DNA of 57,744 nt from DASRSS01 sp035765515 (GTDB lineage Bacteria > Actinomycetota > Actinomycetes > Mycobacteriales > Jatrophihabitantaceae). Below the pieces are notes generated by a model. It made no database searches. It was not told where the DNA came from and worked only from the letters and a program-made list of their open reading frames with translations. Location: assembly GCA_035765515.1 (NCBI GenBank), contig DASTXN010000081.1:1-57744 (forward strand), in the 5' to 3' direction. Of this stretch, positions 6,848 through 15,105 are shown piece by piece. The first letter of the stretch is position 1; the number at the start of each line of letters is the position of its first letter. Both the position numbers and the translations under genes were made by a program.

Positions 6848-8863
6848 TCAGTAGGTGGTGATCGTGACGGTGGAGCCGACGGGCACCGACTGTCCCGGTC
6901 CGGGGTCGACCGAGTAGACGTGATCGGTTCCCGCGAACGGCAGGAACGGCTCGAGGTCGACCTTCAGGTTCATGCCCTCGAGCTGCGCTTTCGCGTCCGT
7001 GGCCGAGGAACCGCGCGCGATGTCCGGGACCGTCACCATGCGCGGTCCGCGCGACACGATGATCGTCACGTTGCTGAACTCGGTCGCCCGGTCGTTCGGG
7101 CTGACCGAGATCACCGTGCCCTTCGGCACGCTGTCGCTGTACTTCGCGGCGCCGCGCACCGGGTTCAGGTGCGCCGATTCCAGCGCTGCGACGGCATCGT
7201 GGTACGACGTGCCCGGCGCGATGTCGGGGACGGAGACGATCGGCGGGCCGAGCGAGATGTACAACTTGACCACGGTCGTCTTGCGCACCTTCTTGCCCGC
7301 TGCTGGGACCGTCTTGATCGCCTTGCCGTTGTCGACGTGCGTGCTGTGCTGCGTGACGACCTGCGGATCCGGCAGGCCGACCTTCTTGATCGCGGCGGCG
7401 GCGTCTTCCGCGCTCTGATTGCGGACGTCCGGCACCCCGATCCGCTGCGGGCCCAGCGACACCACGAGCGAGATGTCCGTGCCGTGCACGTGGCGCGATC
7501 CGCTGCGCGGCTTGGTGGCCATCACGTCGCCGGCGGGAACCGTCTCGGAGTACTGGCTTTCGGCGACTCCGGCGTAGTCGAAGCCGGCGGACTCGATCGC
7601 CTGCCGCGCCTGTGCCTGGGTGTCGCCGCTCACGCTCGGCACCGTGCTGAATCGGCCGGACGCGAACCACCATCCGGCCGCGCCCGCCGCCAGCCCGAGG
7701 ACGAGCACGACCAGCAGCACGATCAAGCCGCGGCGCCGCCGACGTTGCCGCGGGCTGAGCTGCTTGCGCCGCGAGGGTGGGATCACGACCGGTGGCGGCG
7801 GGCCGTCCCCGCGCTGCTGCGGGCGTCCGGCCGGTTGCGCCGGTGCCTTCATGGCGCCGAGCTGCTGCCGGACGATCTTGGTGTCGTGCGAGCCTCCGCC
7901 GCCGACGAGCGCGGTGGTGTCCGCGTCGGCGTTGCCGCGCGCCGCGGCCCGCCCGCGGCGCGCGGCGGCGGGCCGGGTCGGCACCGGCACGATCGGCAGG
8001 TGCAGTCGTTCGCGGACGTCGGCGATCTCGGCCAGGAACTCGCCGGCGTCCACGGGTCGCTCGTCGCGGTCCGGATCCGTTGCCAGCACGACCAGCTCGT
8101 CGACCTCTGACGGGATGCCGCGCACCTTCGACGACGGCGCGGGCACCCGGCCGTTCACGTGCTGGTACGCGACGTTCATCGCCGACTCGCCCTGGAACGG
8201 CGGCCGCCCGGTGAGCAGCTCGAACAGCACGATGCCCGCGGCGTAGACGTCGCTGCGCGGGTCGGCCTCGCCCTTGGTGATCTGCTCGGGTGCGCAGTAG
8301 GCGACGGTGCCCATCATCAGCCCGGTGCGGGTCGAGGACGCGTCCGCCTCTACCGCGCGCGCGAGCCCGAAGTCGGCGACCTTCACCACGCCGTCGTCGG
8401 ACAGCAGGATGTTCTCGGGCTTGACGTCGCGGTGCACGATGCCGGCCGCGTGCGCCGCCGACAGCGCGCTGAGCACCGGCTGGATGATCGAGATCGCCTC
8501 GGCGGGCGGGAACGGCGCGGACCGTTCCCGGATCAGGTCGCGCAGCGTGCGGCCGTGGACCAGTTCCATCACCAGGAACACGTGGTGGCCGTCCGGCCCG
8601 GTCTCGGCGCCCTGGTCGTACACGGCGACGGTGTTCAGGTGCGTCAGCCGGGCCGCGGCGCGTGCCTCGCGGGTGAATCGGTCGCTGAACGCGGGATCGG
8701 TGGACAGCGCCGAGGACATCACTTTGACAGCAACGAGCCGGTCGAGCCGCTCGTCGACGGCCGAGTACACCGTCGACATGCCGCCACGGGCGATGCGCTC
8801 CAGGATCCGGTACCGGCCTTCGAGCGTCCGGCCGACCAGGAGGTCCTCGGTCGCCATCTGCAC
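6848..8863 (-). CDS. pknL: PknL-type Ser/Thr protein kinase with four PASTA repeats
   Basis: A 671-residue transmembrane Hanks-type kinase. The kinase domain covers residues about 15-275: glycine loop ARGGMSTVY, catalytic Lys47 (VAVKV), HRD at 144-146, DFG at 164-166 and an MGTVAYCAPEQ activation segment. A Pro-rich linker precedes the membrane helix at about 380-400, then four extracellular PASTA domains follow (about 405-671) that in this class sense peptidoglycan fragments or lipid II. The PknL assignment rests on context: class II DAHP synthase nearby and an Rv2175c-like gene at 10550, the known PknL substrate in M. tuberculosis. M. tuberculosis PknL lacks PASTA repeats. GTG 8863 is preferred because TAGAAT lies 6 nt upstream. 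Confidence 0.92.
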   Translation of the reverse strand: MQMATEDLLVGRTLEGRYRILERIARGGMSTVYSAVDERLDRLVAVKVMSSALSTDPAFSDRFTREARAAARLTHLNTVAVYDQGAETGPDGHHVFLVMELVHGRTLRDLIRERSAPFPPAEAISIIQPVLSALSAAHAAGIVHRDVKPENILLSDDGVVKVADFGLARAVEADASSTRTGLMMGTVAYCAPEQITKGEADPRSDVYAAGIVLFELLTGRPPFQGESAMNVAYQHVNGRVPAPSSKVRGIPSEVDELVVLATDPDRDERPVDAGEFLAEIADVRERLHLPIVPVPTRPAAARRGRAAARGNADADTTALVGGGGSHDTKIVRQQLGAMKAPAQPAGRPQQRGDGPPPPVVIPPSRRKQLSPRQRRRRRGLIVLLVVLVLGLAAGAAGWWFASGRFSTVPSVSGDTQAQARQAIESAGFDYAGVAESQYSETVPAGDVMATKPRSGSRHVHGTDISLVVSLGPQRIGVPDVRNQSAEDAAAAIKKVGLPDPQVVTQHSTHVDNGKAIKTVPAAGKKVRKTTVVKLYISLGPPIVSVPDIAPGTSYHDAVAALESAHLNPVRGAAKYSDSVPKGTVISVSPNDRATEFSNVTIIVSRGPRMVTVPDIARGSSATDAKAQLEGMNLKVDLEPFLPFAGTDHVYSVDPGPGQSVPVGSTVTITTY

Positions 8864-8869
8864 GTGGTG

Positions 8870-8875
8870 ATTCTA
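8870..8875 (-). promoter_or_regulatory. -10 box of pknL (leaderless)
   Basis: TAGAAT on the minus strand, 6 nt before GTG 8863. It selects this GTG over the ATG two codons downstream. Confidence 0.55.
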
Positions 8876-8920
8876 CGGACGTGTCGCCTCGGGTGAGGTT
8901 GCCGCACCGGAGCCACTCAG

Positions 8921-8926
8921 TACTCT
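8921..8926 (+). promoter_or_regulatory. -10 box of the spermidine synthase-like gene (leaderless)
   Basis: TACTCT, 8 nt before GTG 8935, divergent from the pknL box with about 45 bp between them. Confidence 0.45.
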
Positions 8927-8934
8927 GGGCGGCC

Positions 8935-9765
8935 GTGACCGACGAGCGGACGTACCAGGCGGGCGCCGTCGAGTTGCTCGCCGCCGCCGACCGGCCCGGC
9001 GGCTGGCTGCTGCTGATCGACCGGATCCGGCAGTCGTACGTCGATCTGGACGACCCCACCTACCTCGACTTCGAGTACGTCCAGGCCTTCGCCGAGATCC
9101 TGGACGCGCTGCCGCAAGGCCCCCTGTCGATCACCCATGTCGGCGGCGGCGCCTGCACGCTGGCGCGGTATGTCGCGGCGACGCGCCCGGGCTCGTCGCA
9201 GGTCGTGCTCGAACCGGACACCGAGCTGATCGCCCTCGTGCGCGCCCGGCTGCCGTTCCCTCGGGGCGGCAAACCGCGGATCCGGCCGGTGGACGGGCGC
9301 ACCGGGCTGGCCGCGCTGCCGGACTCCGGCGCGGACGTCGTGGTGCTCGACGCGTTCGCCGGCGGACGTGTGCCCACCGAACTGACGAGCGTCGAGTGCC
9401 TCACCGAGATTGCGCGGGTGCTCAAGCCGTCCGGCGTCCTGCTGGTGAACGAGGCAGATGGGGGTGAGCTGCGCTACACCCGGCGCCTGGTGGCGACCGT
9501 CCGAAGCGTGCTGCCGGACGTGTTGCTGCGCGCGGACGCGTCCGTGCTCAAGGGCCGGCGCTTCGGCAACGTCGTACTCGCCGCATCGCGCGCGGAGCTG
9601 CCGGTGGACCGGATCACCCGGGCGGCCGCCGCCGCGATGTTCCCCCAGCGCGTCGTCCACGGCACCGAGCTGGCCGACATGGTCGGCGGTGCGGCCGTGC
9701 TCACGGACGCCGACGGGCTGCGCTCACCGCAGCCGCCGGACGAGCTGTGGCGCGTGGGAAGCTGA
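8935..9765 (+). CDS. Spermidine synthase-like methyltransferase-fold protein
   Basis: A 276-residue protein with the Rossmann fold of the spermidine synthase/SAM-methyltransferase superfamily. Visible parts are a strand-loop THVGGGACTLARYV near residue 80, an acidic strand end VVLEPDTELI near 105, VVVLDAFAGGRVP near 140 and FGNVVLAAS near 205. These are typical of stand-alone actinobacterial spermidine synthase-like proteins that often lack proven aminopropyltransferase activity. The open frame begins at 8881, but GTG 8935 follows a -10 box and gives the usual N-terminus. It leads an apparent operon with the methyltransferase, Rv2175c-like and crtYc/crtYd genes. The true substrate is unknown. 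Confidence 0.8.
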   Translation: MTDERTYQAGAVELLAAADRPGGWLLLIDRIRQSYVDLDDPTYLDFEYVQAFAEILDALPQGPLSITHVGGGACTLARYVAATRPGSSQVVLEPDTELIALVRARLPFPRGGKPRIRPVDGRTGLAALPDSGADVVVLDAFAGGRVPTELTSVECLTEIARVLKPSGVLLVNEADGGELRYTRRLVATVRSVLPDVLLRADASVLKGRRFGNVVLAASRAELPVDRITRAAAAAMFPQRVVHGTELADMVGGAAVLTDADGLRSPQPPDELWRVGS

Positions 9766-9770
9766 GCGCC

Positions 9771-10562
9771 GTGACCGAACCGAGCTACTTGCAGCGCGCG
9801 CGGGCCGAGTCCTTCGGCACGATTGCGCGCGACTACGACCGGTTCCGTCCGTCGTATCCCGACGCGATCATCGACGACCTGGTGGCCCTCGCGCCCGAGG
9901 CGGTGCTCGACGTCGCCTGTGGTACCGGCAAGGCCACGGCCCTGCTTGCAGCGCGCGGACTGAATGTCCTCGGTGTGGAGATCGATCCGGAGATGGCCGC
10001 CGTCGCGCGCGGCCACGGGCTCGACGTCGAGGTGGGTGCGTTCGAGTCGTGGGACGCGGCCGGGCGGCGCTTCGACCTGATCACCTGCGCCCAGGCCTGG
10101 CACTGGATCGACCCGGCGAGCGGCATCGACAAGGCAGCCGACCTGCTGAACCCGGGAGGGACGCTGGTCCCGTTCTGGAACTACGGCGAACTGGACGAGC
10201 GGACCCAGCAGGCGATGGACGAGGTGTACGCAACGGTGGCGCCGCAGCTGAGCCGGTCGGGCGGGGGTGCCCGCGGTTTCCACGAGCTGGAGAGGGCCCA
10301 CCTGCCGCACCTGCGCGAGAGCGGTCGCTTCGCCGCGATCGAGACGCGCTGCCACCCGTGGGAGCGCGATTACTCCGCCGTGGAGTGGACGGACATGCTG
10401 CAGACGCACAGCGACCATCTGCAGCTGGAGCCGGACCAGCGCCGCCGGCTGGTCGACGCGCTGCACAAGATGATCGGTGAGTTCGGTGGCGTGCTGCACC
10501 TGCGGTACAGCACGTTCGCGATCTTCGCGCGGGTGGCAGGGGAGAACGCATGGAGCTGTTGA
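9771..10562 (+). CDS. Class I SAM-dependent methyltransferase
   Basis: A 263-residue methyltransferase of the Methyltransf_11 type. Motif I is VLDVACGTGKAT (about residues 45-56), followed by the acidic VLGVEIDPEM and an ITCAQAWHWI motif IV. GTG 9771 is used; an upstream GTG at 9747 in the same frame would overlap the previous gene. Its last 13 nt overlap the start of the Rv2175c-like gene, indicating translational coupling. The position between the kinase locus and the carotenoid genes gives no clear substrate; a small-molecule or quinone/lipid substrate is possible. Confidence 0.85.
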   Translation: MTEPSYLQRARAESFGTIARDYDRFRPSYPDAIIDDLVALAPEAVLDVACGTGKATALLAARGLNVLGVEIDPEMAAVARGHGLDVEVGAFESWDAAGRRFDLITCAQAWHWIDPASGIDKAADLLNPGGTLVPFWNYGELDERTQQAMDEVYATVAPQLSRSGGGARGFHELERAHLPHLRESGRFAAIETRCHPWERDYSAVEWTDMLQTHSDHLQLEPDQRRRLVDALHKMIGEFGGVLHLRYSTFAIFARVAGENAWSC

Positions 10563-10876
10563 CCATCCCGGAGCTGGCCGAGGCGCTCGGCATCCAGATC
10601 ACCCGGGCGCACCAGCTGGTCCGCGACGGCCAGCTCATCGCCGTCCGGGGCGACGACGGGGTACGCCGCGTCCCGGCCGACTTCGTCCAAGACGGCGTCG
10701 TGGTCAAAGGCCTGCCGGGAGTGATCACCCTGCTGCGGGACGCGCACTACGACGACGAGGAGATCGTCGACTGGCTGTTTCGTGCGGACGAGTCCCTGCC
10801 CGGCGCGCCCATCACCGCGCTGCGTGAGAACCGGGGGACCGAGGTGAAGCGGCGCGCGCAGGCGGCCGGCTACTAG
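10550..10876 (+). CDS. Rv2175c-like DNA-binding protein (likely PknL substrate)
   Basis: A 108-residue protein with an N-terminal winged helix-turn-helix (LTIPELAEALGIQITRAHQLVRDGQLIAVRG) and a C-terminal helical region (GLPGVITLLRDAHYDDEEIVDWLF). Both match the family of M. tuberculosis Rv2175c, a DNA-binding protein whose DNA binding is blocked by PknL phosphorylation. In M. tuberculosis the two genes are neighbours; here they are separated by two methyltransferase-fold genes on the opposite strand from pknL. The start overlaps the upstream gene by 13 nt and the stop TAG shares its G with the next start. A phosphorylation site cannot be assigned by eye. Confidence 0.85.
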   Translation: MELLTIPELAEALGIQITRAHQLVRDGQLIAVRGDDGVRRVPADFVQDGVVVKGLPGVITLLRDAHYDDEEIVDWLFRADESLPGAPITALRENRGTEVKRRAQAAGY

Positions 10877-11220
10877 TGCGCGGCCCGCTGATGCACGCTG
10901 TCTACCTGGTGATCCTCGCCGCGTGCCTGCTCGGCACGTTGCCGCTGGAATTGCTGCTCGGCACGCACGTCTACGCCCGCTGGCGGCGGTTGGCGCTCAC
11001 GCTGGTGCCGGTCGTCGTGATCTTCGGTGGCTGGGACATCGCGGCGATCCATCAGGGCGCCTGGTCGTACGACCCGCGCTACCTCGTCGGTTGGACGCTG
11101 CCCGGGCGCTTGCCGGTGGAGGAGCTGCTGTTCTTCCTGGTCATCCCGACGTGCGCGGTGCTGACCCTCGAAGCGGTCCGCGTCCGCAAGCCGCACTGGG
11201 TCATCGGGGATAAAGGATGA
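10876..11220 (+). CDS. crtYc: Lycopene cyclase subunit, CrtYc-like
   Basis: A 114-residue membrane protein with three predicted helices. It is one half of the heterodimeric actinobacterial lycopene cyclase, which closes ionone rings on lycopene. The conserved PxE(E/D) signature appears as LPVEELLFF near residue 80. The GTG start overlaps the upstream stop by one base; an ATG at 10891 is the alternative. The 3' end overlaps crtYd by 4 nt (ATGA), as expected for subunits made in equal amounts. Beta versus epsilon ring type cannot be deduced. Confidence 0.85.
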   Translation: MRGPLMHAVYLVILAACLLGTLPLELLLGTHVYARWRRLALTLVPVVVIFGGWDIAAIHQGAWSYDPRYLVGWTLPGRLPVEELLFFLVIPTCAVLTLEAVRVRKPHWVIGDKG

Positions 11221-11561
11221 GCTACACGTTGGCGGCGGTGCTGGGCGTGCTCGGGGCGTGCCTGGTCGATCTCGTGCTGCTGCGGACAATGCTCCTGCGG
11301 CGTAGGGCCTTCTGGACGTCGTACGCGATCATCGCGTTCTTCCAGCTGATCGTGAACGGGCTGCTGACCGGCCTGGATGTGGTGCGGTACGACCCCCGGC
11401 GCATCATCGGAGCCCGCATCGTCTACGCGCCGGTCGAGGACCTGCTGTTCGGGTTCGCGCTGGTGCTGGTGACGCTCAGCCTGTGGGTGTGGTGGGGCCG
11501 GATCGCGGCCCGCCGTTACGGCCAGGACGCCGCGCGCGCCAGGAGCCGCGCAGCCCGCTGA
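11217..11561 (+). CDS. crtYd: Lycopene cyclase subunit, CrtYd-like
   Basis: A 114-residue partner of CrtYc with three hydrophobic helices and the signature APVEDLLFGF near residue 76. It overlaps crtYc by 4 nt. The 3' end is unusual: it overlaps the 3' end of the convergent crtB gene by 86 bp (11476-11561), so the basic tail of CrtYd and the C-terminus of CrtB are read from opposite strands of the same DNA. Together with crtB and crtI it provides phytoene formation, desaturation and cyclisation; a GGPP synthase is not in the window. Confidence 0.85.
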   Translation: MSYTLAAVLGVLGACLVDLVLLRTMLLRRRAFWTSYAIIAFFQLIVNGLLTGLDVVRYDPRRIIGARIVYAPVEDLLFGFALVLVTLSLWVWWGRIAARRYGQDAARARSRAAR

Positions 11562-12450
11562 GCCCGACGTCGGCTCGGCGCCGCAGCCCCACGCTGACGC
11601 GTCCGCTGAACACGTCGTAGTCGCGGCGCTCGATCTCGTCCAGGATCTCGCTGTACAGCGTGCGCGCCGTGCGCAGACAGTCTCGCGACGTCGGGTGCAC
11701 CAGTTCGATGCCCGGGTCGGCGGCGCGGTAGAAGCCGCGGGCGCGCTCGATCTCCCACGCCAGCAGATTCCGGATCGGCTCGTCCACGCGGCCGCGGCGC
11801 AACCGGTCACGGTCGACGCCGAACTGGTCGAGCGACTCCTGCGGCAGGTACACCCGGCCACGGCGCAGGTCCTCCGCCACGTCGCGCAGGAAGTTGGTCA
11901 GCTGGAACGCGGTGCCCAGCGCGGTGGCATGTTCCTCGATCACGTCCCAGCGCACGGACGCGTCGGCCCGGCCGAGGATCGGCAACACTTGCAGGCCGAT
12001 CACGGCGGCTGATCCCCACACGTAGCGCGACAGATCCTCGAAGGTCGCGTAGCCGGTGACCGTGAGGTCCATCCGCATCGAGTCGAAGAAGTCGACGAAA
12101 TAGCTCTCCGGGATGTGCCAGCGCGTGATCGTGTCCAGCACCGCGCGACTGACCGGATCGCTGGTCGTGCCCCACTCCAGGTCGGCCAGGAAGTCCTCGC
12201 TCCAGGTGCGGAACCGTTGCGCCCGCGCATCCGCGTCCGGATCGGGCGAGATCTCGTCCACGATGTCGTCGACGTGCCGGGCGAAGCCGTACAGCGCGTG
12301 GACGTACGGACGCTTCGCCGGCGGCAGCAGCAACGTGGCGAGGTAGAACGTCTTGCCGTGCTGGGCGTTGAGGCGCCGGCACAGCGCGTAGCTCGCGCGT
12401 GTTGCCGGGTCGGTGATGCCGGCGGCGTCCAGGTCGGCGCGGGCGATCAC
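11476..12450 (-). CDS. crtB: Phytoene synthase
   Basis: A 324-residue squalene/phytoene synthase family protein that joins two geranylgeranyl diphosphates head-to-head. The two aspartate-rich diphosphate/Mg sites are visible: DDIVD at residues 61-65 and DVAED within FLRDVAEDLRRGRVYLP near 190. GTG 12450 starts 4 nt after the crtI stop, and an AGGGG ribosome site overlaps that stop, so it is coupled to crtI. The C-terminal 25 or so residues (Arg/Gly/Pro-rich) go beyond the usual family end and overlap crtYd antisense. Confidence 0.93.
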   Translation of the reverse strand: MIARADLDAAGITDPATRASYALCRRLNAQHGKTFYLATLLLPPAKRPYVHALYGFARHVDDIVDEISPDPDADARAQRFRTWSEDFLADLEWGTTSDPVSRAVLDTITRWHIPESYFVDFFDSMRMDLTVTGYATFEDLSRYVWGSAAVIGLQVLPILGRADASVRWDVIEEHATALGTAFQLTNFLRDVAEDLRRGRVYLPQESLDQFGVDRDRLRRGRVDEPIRNLLAWEIERARGFYRAADPGIELVHPTSRDCLRTARTLYSEILDEIERRDYDVFSGRVSVGLRRRADVGLSGLRGSWRARRPGRNGGPRSGPTTPTG

Positions 12451-12454
12451 CCCT

Positions 12455-13951
12455 CTATCGTCGCATCGCGCCGGTGATTCGCTCCGCGGCCAGCCGCCCG
12501 GACAGCAGCACCATGGGGACGCCGACCCCAGGCTGGACGTTCGAGCCGGCGAACACCAGGTTCTCGAGGCGTGGATGGATGGTCGGGGAGCGGAACGGTC
12601 CGGTCTGCCCGAAGCTGTGCGCGGCCGCGAACGGCGCGCCCGCCGCGATGCCCTGTGCGAGCCAATCGGCGGGCGTGACCAGGTGCTCGCAATCGATTGC
12701 GTCGCCGAAGCCCGGATAGCCGCGGGTTTCCAGCGTGCGCACGATCTCGTCCCGGTAGCGGCCGCGTTCCCGTGCCCAATCGATGCCCGGACGGCGCGGA
12801 TCGAGGTTCGGCGCCGGGAACAGCGCGTAGTAGGCGTGCCGTCCGTCCGGGGCGAGGGCAGGATCGGTCAGCGTCGGCGTCGTGACCAGGAACGACGGGT
12901 CGCTCATCAGCTCGCCGCGCTCGATCAGCTGGGCGAACGTCTCGTCCCACGCGGTGCCGAAGTTGATCACGTGATGCGCCGCGTCCGGGTAGCTCGCGGA
13001 CGAGCCGGCGTGCAGCACCACCGCGGACGGCGAGTAAGTCAGCCGCCTGGCGCGGCGGGTCGTCGCGCCCGGCATCAGTTCGGCATAGGCCGTGGGCAGA
13101 TCCGCGTTGACGACCACGACGTCTGCGGCGACCCGTTCGCCGTCCGTCGTCTCGACGCCGGTCGTTCGCGCGCCCTCGACGACGACGCGCGCGACCTCGG
13201 TCGAGTAGCGGATCGTCACACCGTGCTTCTGCGCGGCCGCGGCCAGGGCGCGTGGCACCGCGTGCATGCCGCCCTCGGGGAAGTACACGCCGGCGATGGT
13301 GTCCATGTAGGTGATCACCGAGTAGATGGCCAGCGCCCGGGCGGGGGACAGGCCCGCGTACATCGCCTGGAACGAGAACAGCCGGCGCAGCCGCTCGTCG
13401 GCGAAGAAGCTCGCCACCTTCGGGCCGAGCCGCCGGAAGCCACCCAGCAGAACCAGCCGGGCCAGCGGGGCGCCGACGAGCTGCAGCGGCGAGTCCAGGT
13501 TGCGGTCGATGAAGTGCGGCAACTCGGTCCGGTACAGCTCGCCCAGGAACGCGGCGAAGCGGCGGTAGCCGGCCGCCTCGCGCGGCCCGCACTTCGCGGC
13601 GATCTCGCCGGTCATGTCCTCGACGTCCGCGCGCACGTCGATGCTCGAACCGTCCGCGAACCGCGCCCGGTACGCCGGGTCGAGCCGGTGCAGGGTGAGC
13701 CAGTCGGCCAGCTCCTCACCCACGGCGCGCAGCGGAGCCGCCACCAGCTCCGGCATGGTCAGCACGGTCGGTCCGGTGTCGAATGCGTAGCCGCCGTCGC
13801 GGATCAGGCCGCACCGTCCGCCGGGGACCGGTTCGCGCTCCAGCACCGTCACCTCGCGGCCGGCGCCGGCCAGGTACAGCGCCGCCGACAGCCCGCCCAG
13901 GCCGGCGCCCACGACGACGACGCGGTCGGTCCGTCCGGGCACGGTGCGCAC
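12455..13951 (-). CDS. crtI: Phytoene desaturase
   Basis: A 498-residue FAD-dependent CrtI-type desaturase/isomerase converting phytoene towards lycopene. The N-terminal dinucleotide fold VVVVGAGLGGLSAALYLAG is followed by the GG-motif GGRCGLIRDGGYAFDTGP, and the C-terminal flavin motif is GVGVPMVLLSGRLAAERI. The frame is open upstream to 14470, but GTG 13951 is chosen because a TAGCCT -10 box lies 7 nt upstream and the Rossmann motif then begins near residue 11. Its promoter region carries the TetR operator at 13976-13993. First gene of the crtI-crtB operon. Confidence 0.93.
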   Translation of the reverse strand: MRTVPGRTDRVVVVGAGLGGLSAALYLAGAGREVTVLEREPVPGGRCGLIRDGGYAFDTGPTVLTMPELVAAPLRAVGEELADWLTLHRLDPAYRARFADGSSIDVRADVEDMTGEIAAKCGPREAAGYRRFAAFLGELYRTELPHFIDRNLDSPLQLVGAPLARLVLLGGFRRLGPKVASFFADERLRRLFSFQAMYAGLSPARALAIYSVITYMDTIAGVYFPEGGMHAVPRALAAAAQKHGVTIRYSTEVARVVVEGARTTGVETTDGERVAADVVVVNADLPTAYAELMPGATTRRARRLTYSPSAVVLHAGSSASYPDAAHHVINFGTAWDETFAQLIERGELMSDPSFLVTTPTLTDPALAPDGRHAYYALFPAPNLDPRRPGIDWARERGRYRDEIVRTLETRGYPGFGDAIDCEHLVTPADWLAQGIAAGAPFAAAHSFGQTGPFRSPTIHPRLENLVFAGSNVQPGVGVPMVLLSGRLAAERITGAMRR

Positions 13952-13958
13952 GCCCCGG

Positions 13959-13964
13959 AGGCTA
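13959..13964 (-). promoter_or_regulatory. crtI -10 box
   Basis: TAGCCT on the minus strand, 7 nt before GTG 13951. A -35 element 17 nt upstream would fall inside the palindrome at 13976-13993, so a bound repressor would block it. Confidence 0.5.
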
Positions 13965-13975
13965 CTGTGGTAGCT

Positions 13976-13993
13976 TTTGAGCGATCGCTCAAA
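13976..13993. promoter_or_regulatory. Likely TetR operator between crtI and tetR
   Basis: A perfect 18-bp palindrome, TTTGAGCGA followed by TCGCTCAAA, in the divergent crtI/tetR gap. Size and symmetry suit a TetR dimer, and its position allows control of both directions. Confidence 0.75.
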
Positions 13994-14008
13994 TATGAGG
14001 AGAGCCCG

Positions 14009-14623
14009 GTGGGACGCTCGGACGAGACGCGTGCCGCTCTCGTCGCAGGTGCACTGGACGCCCTGCGCGAGGTCGGGTTCGCCGGCGCGAGCGCACGCGA
14101 GATCGCGCGGCGGGCCGGCTGCAACCAGGCGCTGGTCTTCTACCACTTCGGCTCGGTGACCGACCTGCTGCTCGCGGCCCTGGACGAGGTGAGCTCCCGG
14201 CGGTTGGCGGCCTACGGGGAACTGATCGAGCAGGCCGATTCGCTCACCGGCCTGATCGACTCGGCCCGGACGGTCTTCACCGAGGACCTCGCCGCCGGGC
14301 ACGTTGCGGTACTCGTGGAGTTGATCACCGGTGCGCAGTCGACGCCCGGACTGGGCGAGCAGGTCGCCGCGCGGTTGGCTCCGTGGCGCGAACTCGCCGA
14401 ACGCGCCGTGAGCACGGCACTGGCCGGCTCGCCCGTCCAACTGCTGGTGCCCGCCCGCGAAGCCGCGCACGCCGTCCTGGCCGGGTTGCTGGGCCTGGAG
14501 CTGCTCGCCGCCCTGGACGGCGACAGTGCGCCGGCCATCGCGTTGTTCGACCGGGCCCGCCTGGTCGCGGTGCTGCTGGACGGCGCGGGCGGCCTGTTCG
14601 GTGGGGCGGAGGCCGCGCCGTGA
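14009..14623 (+). CDS. TetR-family repressor of the carotenoid genes
   Basis: A 204-residue TetR regulator. The N-terminal helix-turn-helix is clear (about residues 20-47: GFAGASAREIARRAGCNQALVFYHFGS), followed by a helical ligand-binding domain. GTG 14009 has a GAGGAGAG ribosome site 4 nt upstream; the open frame to 12413 is only antisense to crtI. It is divergent from crtI, with the 18-bp palindrome between them, so it most likely represses crtI-crtB and itself. The inducer is unknown. The next gene overlaps by 4 nt. Confidence 0.9.
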   Translation: MGRSDETRAALVAGALDALREVGFAGASAREIARRAGCNQALVFYHFGSVTDLLLAALDEVSSRRLAAYGELIEQADSLTGLIDSARTVFTEDLAAGHVAVLVELITGAQSTPGLGEQVAARLAPWRELAERAVSTALAGSPVQLLVPAREAAHAVLAGLLGLELLAALDGDSAPAIALFDRARLVAVLLDGAGGLFGGAEAAP

Positions 14624-15105
14624 CCGTTGCCGGCCACCACCTGCGCCCGGTGCAATGGGTCGCCGTGGCGATCGCCTGCTGCTGGGCCCTCGCGCTGCCG
14701 ATCGCCGCCTGTGTCGCGCCCGCCTACAGCTCCACGTCGGTCACCGGTTCGGCCGCCGCACCCGGTTCGGTCACCACCACAACGATCGCCACGACGACGG
14801 TTACCCACTCGACGGCGACCCTCGTCCAGGAGAACGGCGCGACGGCGCTGCTGATCGCCTGCGCGCCGTTGCTGCTGACGCTCGCGGTGACCTGCGCGCT
14901 ATGGCGGCGCGGCGCCCGGAAGTCCGGCGCCGGGCCGCTCGCCTGGTCGTGCGCCGGCCTGCTGGCGGCGGCCAATTTGGCCGCGATGCTGTCTGTCGGC
15001 GTGTTCGTCCTGCCCGTCACGGCGGCGGTGCTCGTTGCCTGCGCCACCCATCCGACCCGGCCCGCAGCGCGCCCGGGCCCAGAGCCCGCTATGCTTGGCC
15101 GGTGA
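14620..15105 (+). CDS. Small membrane protein, function unknown
   Basis: A 161-residue protein starting at GTG 14620, overlapping the tetR stop (GTGA), so probably coupled to the repressor gene. Hydrophobic segments lie at about residues 10-30, 70-90, 102-123 and 125-145. The first is followed by a Ser/Thr-rich stretch likely outside the membrane. No family recognised. Its stop codon overlaps the start of the cysteine leader peptide, whose -10 box lies inside its last codons. Confidence 0.7.
   Translation: MTVAGHHLRPVQWVAVAIACCWALALPIAACVAPAYSSTSVTGSAAAPGSVTTTTIATTTVTHSTATLVQENGATALLIACAPLLLTLAVTCALWRRGARKSGAGPLAWSCAGLLAAANLAAMLSVGVFVLPVTAAVLVACATHPTRPAARPGPEPAMLGR
15090..15095 (+). promoter_or_regulatory. 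-10 box of the sulfur-operon leader
   Basis: TATGCT exactly 6 nt before the leader-peptide GTG at 15102: a near-ideal -10 and a leaderless layout. It lies within the 3' end of the preceding coding sequence. Confidence 0.6.

Noticed and set aside
6222..9059. 945-codon open frame antisense to pknL and nfo
   Set aside because: Arg/Gly/Pro-biased translation without domains; it is the shadow frame of two clear genes in GC-rich DNA.
12413..14008. Long 5' extension of the TetR frame
   Set aside because: Runs antisense to crtI and lacks any domain; the GTG at 14009 has a good ribosome site and the TetR fold starts there.
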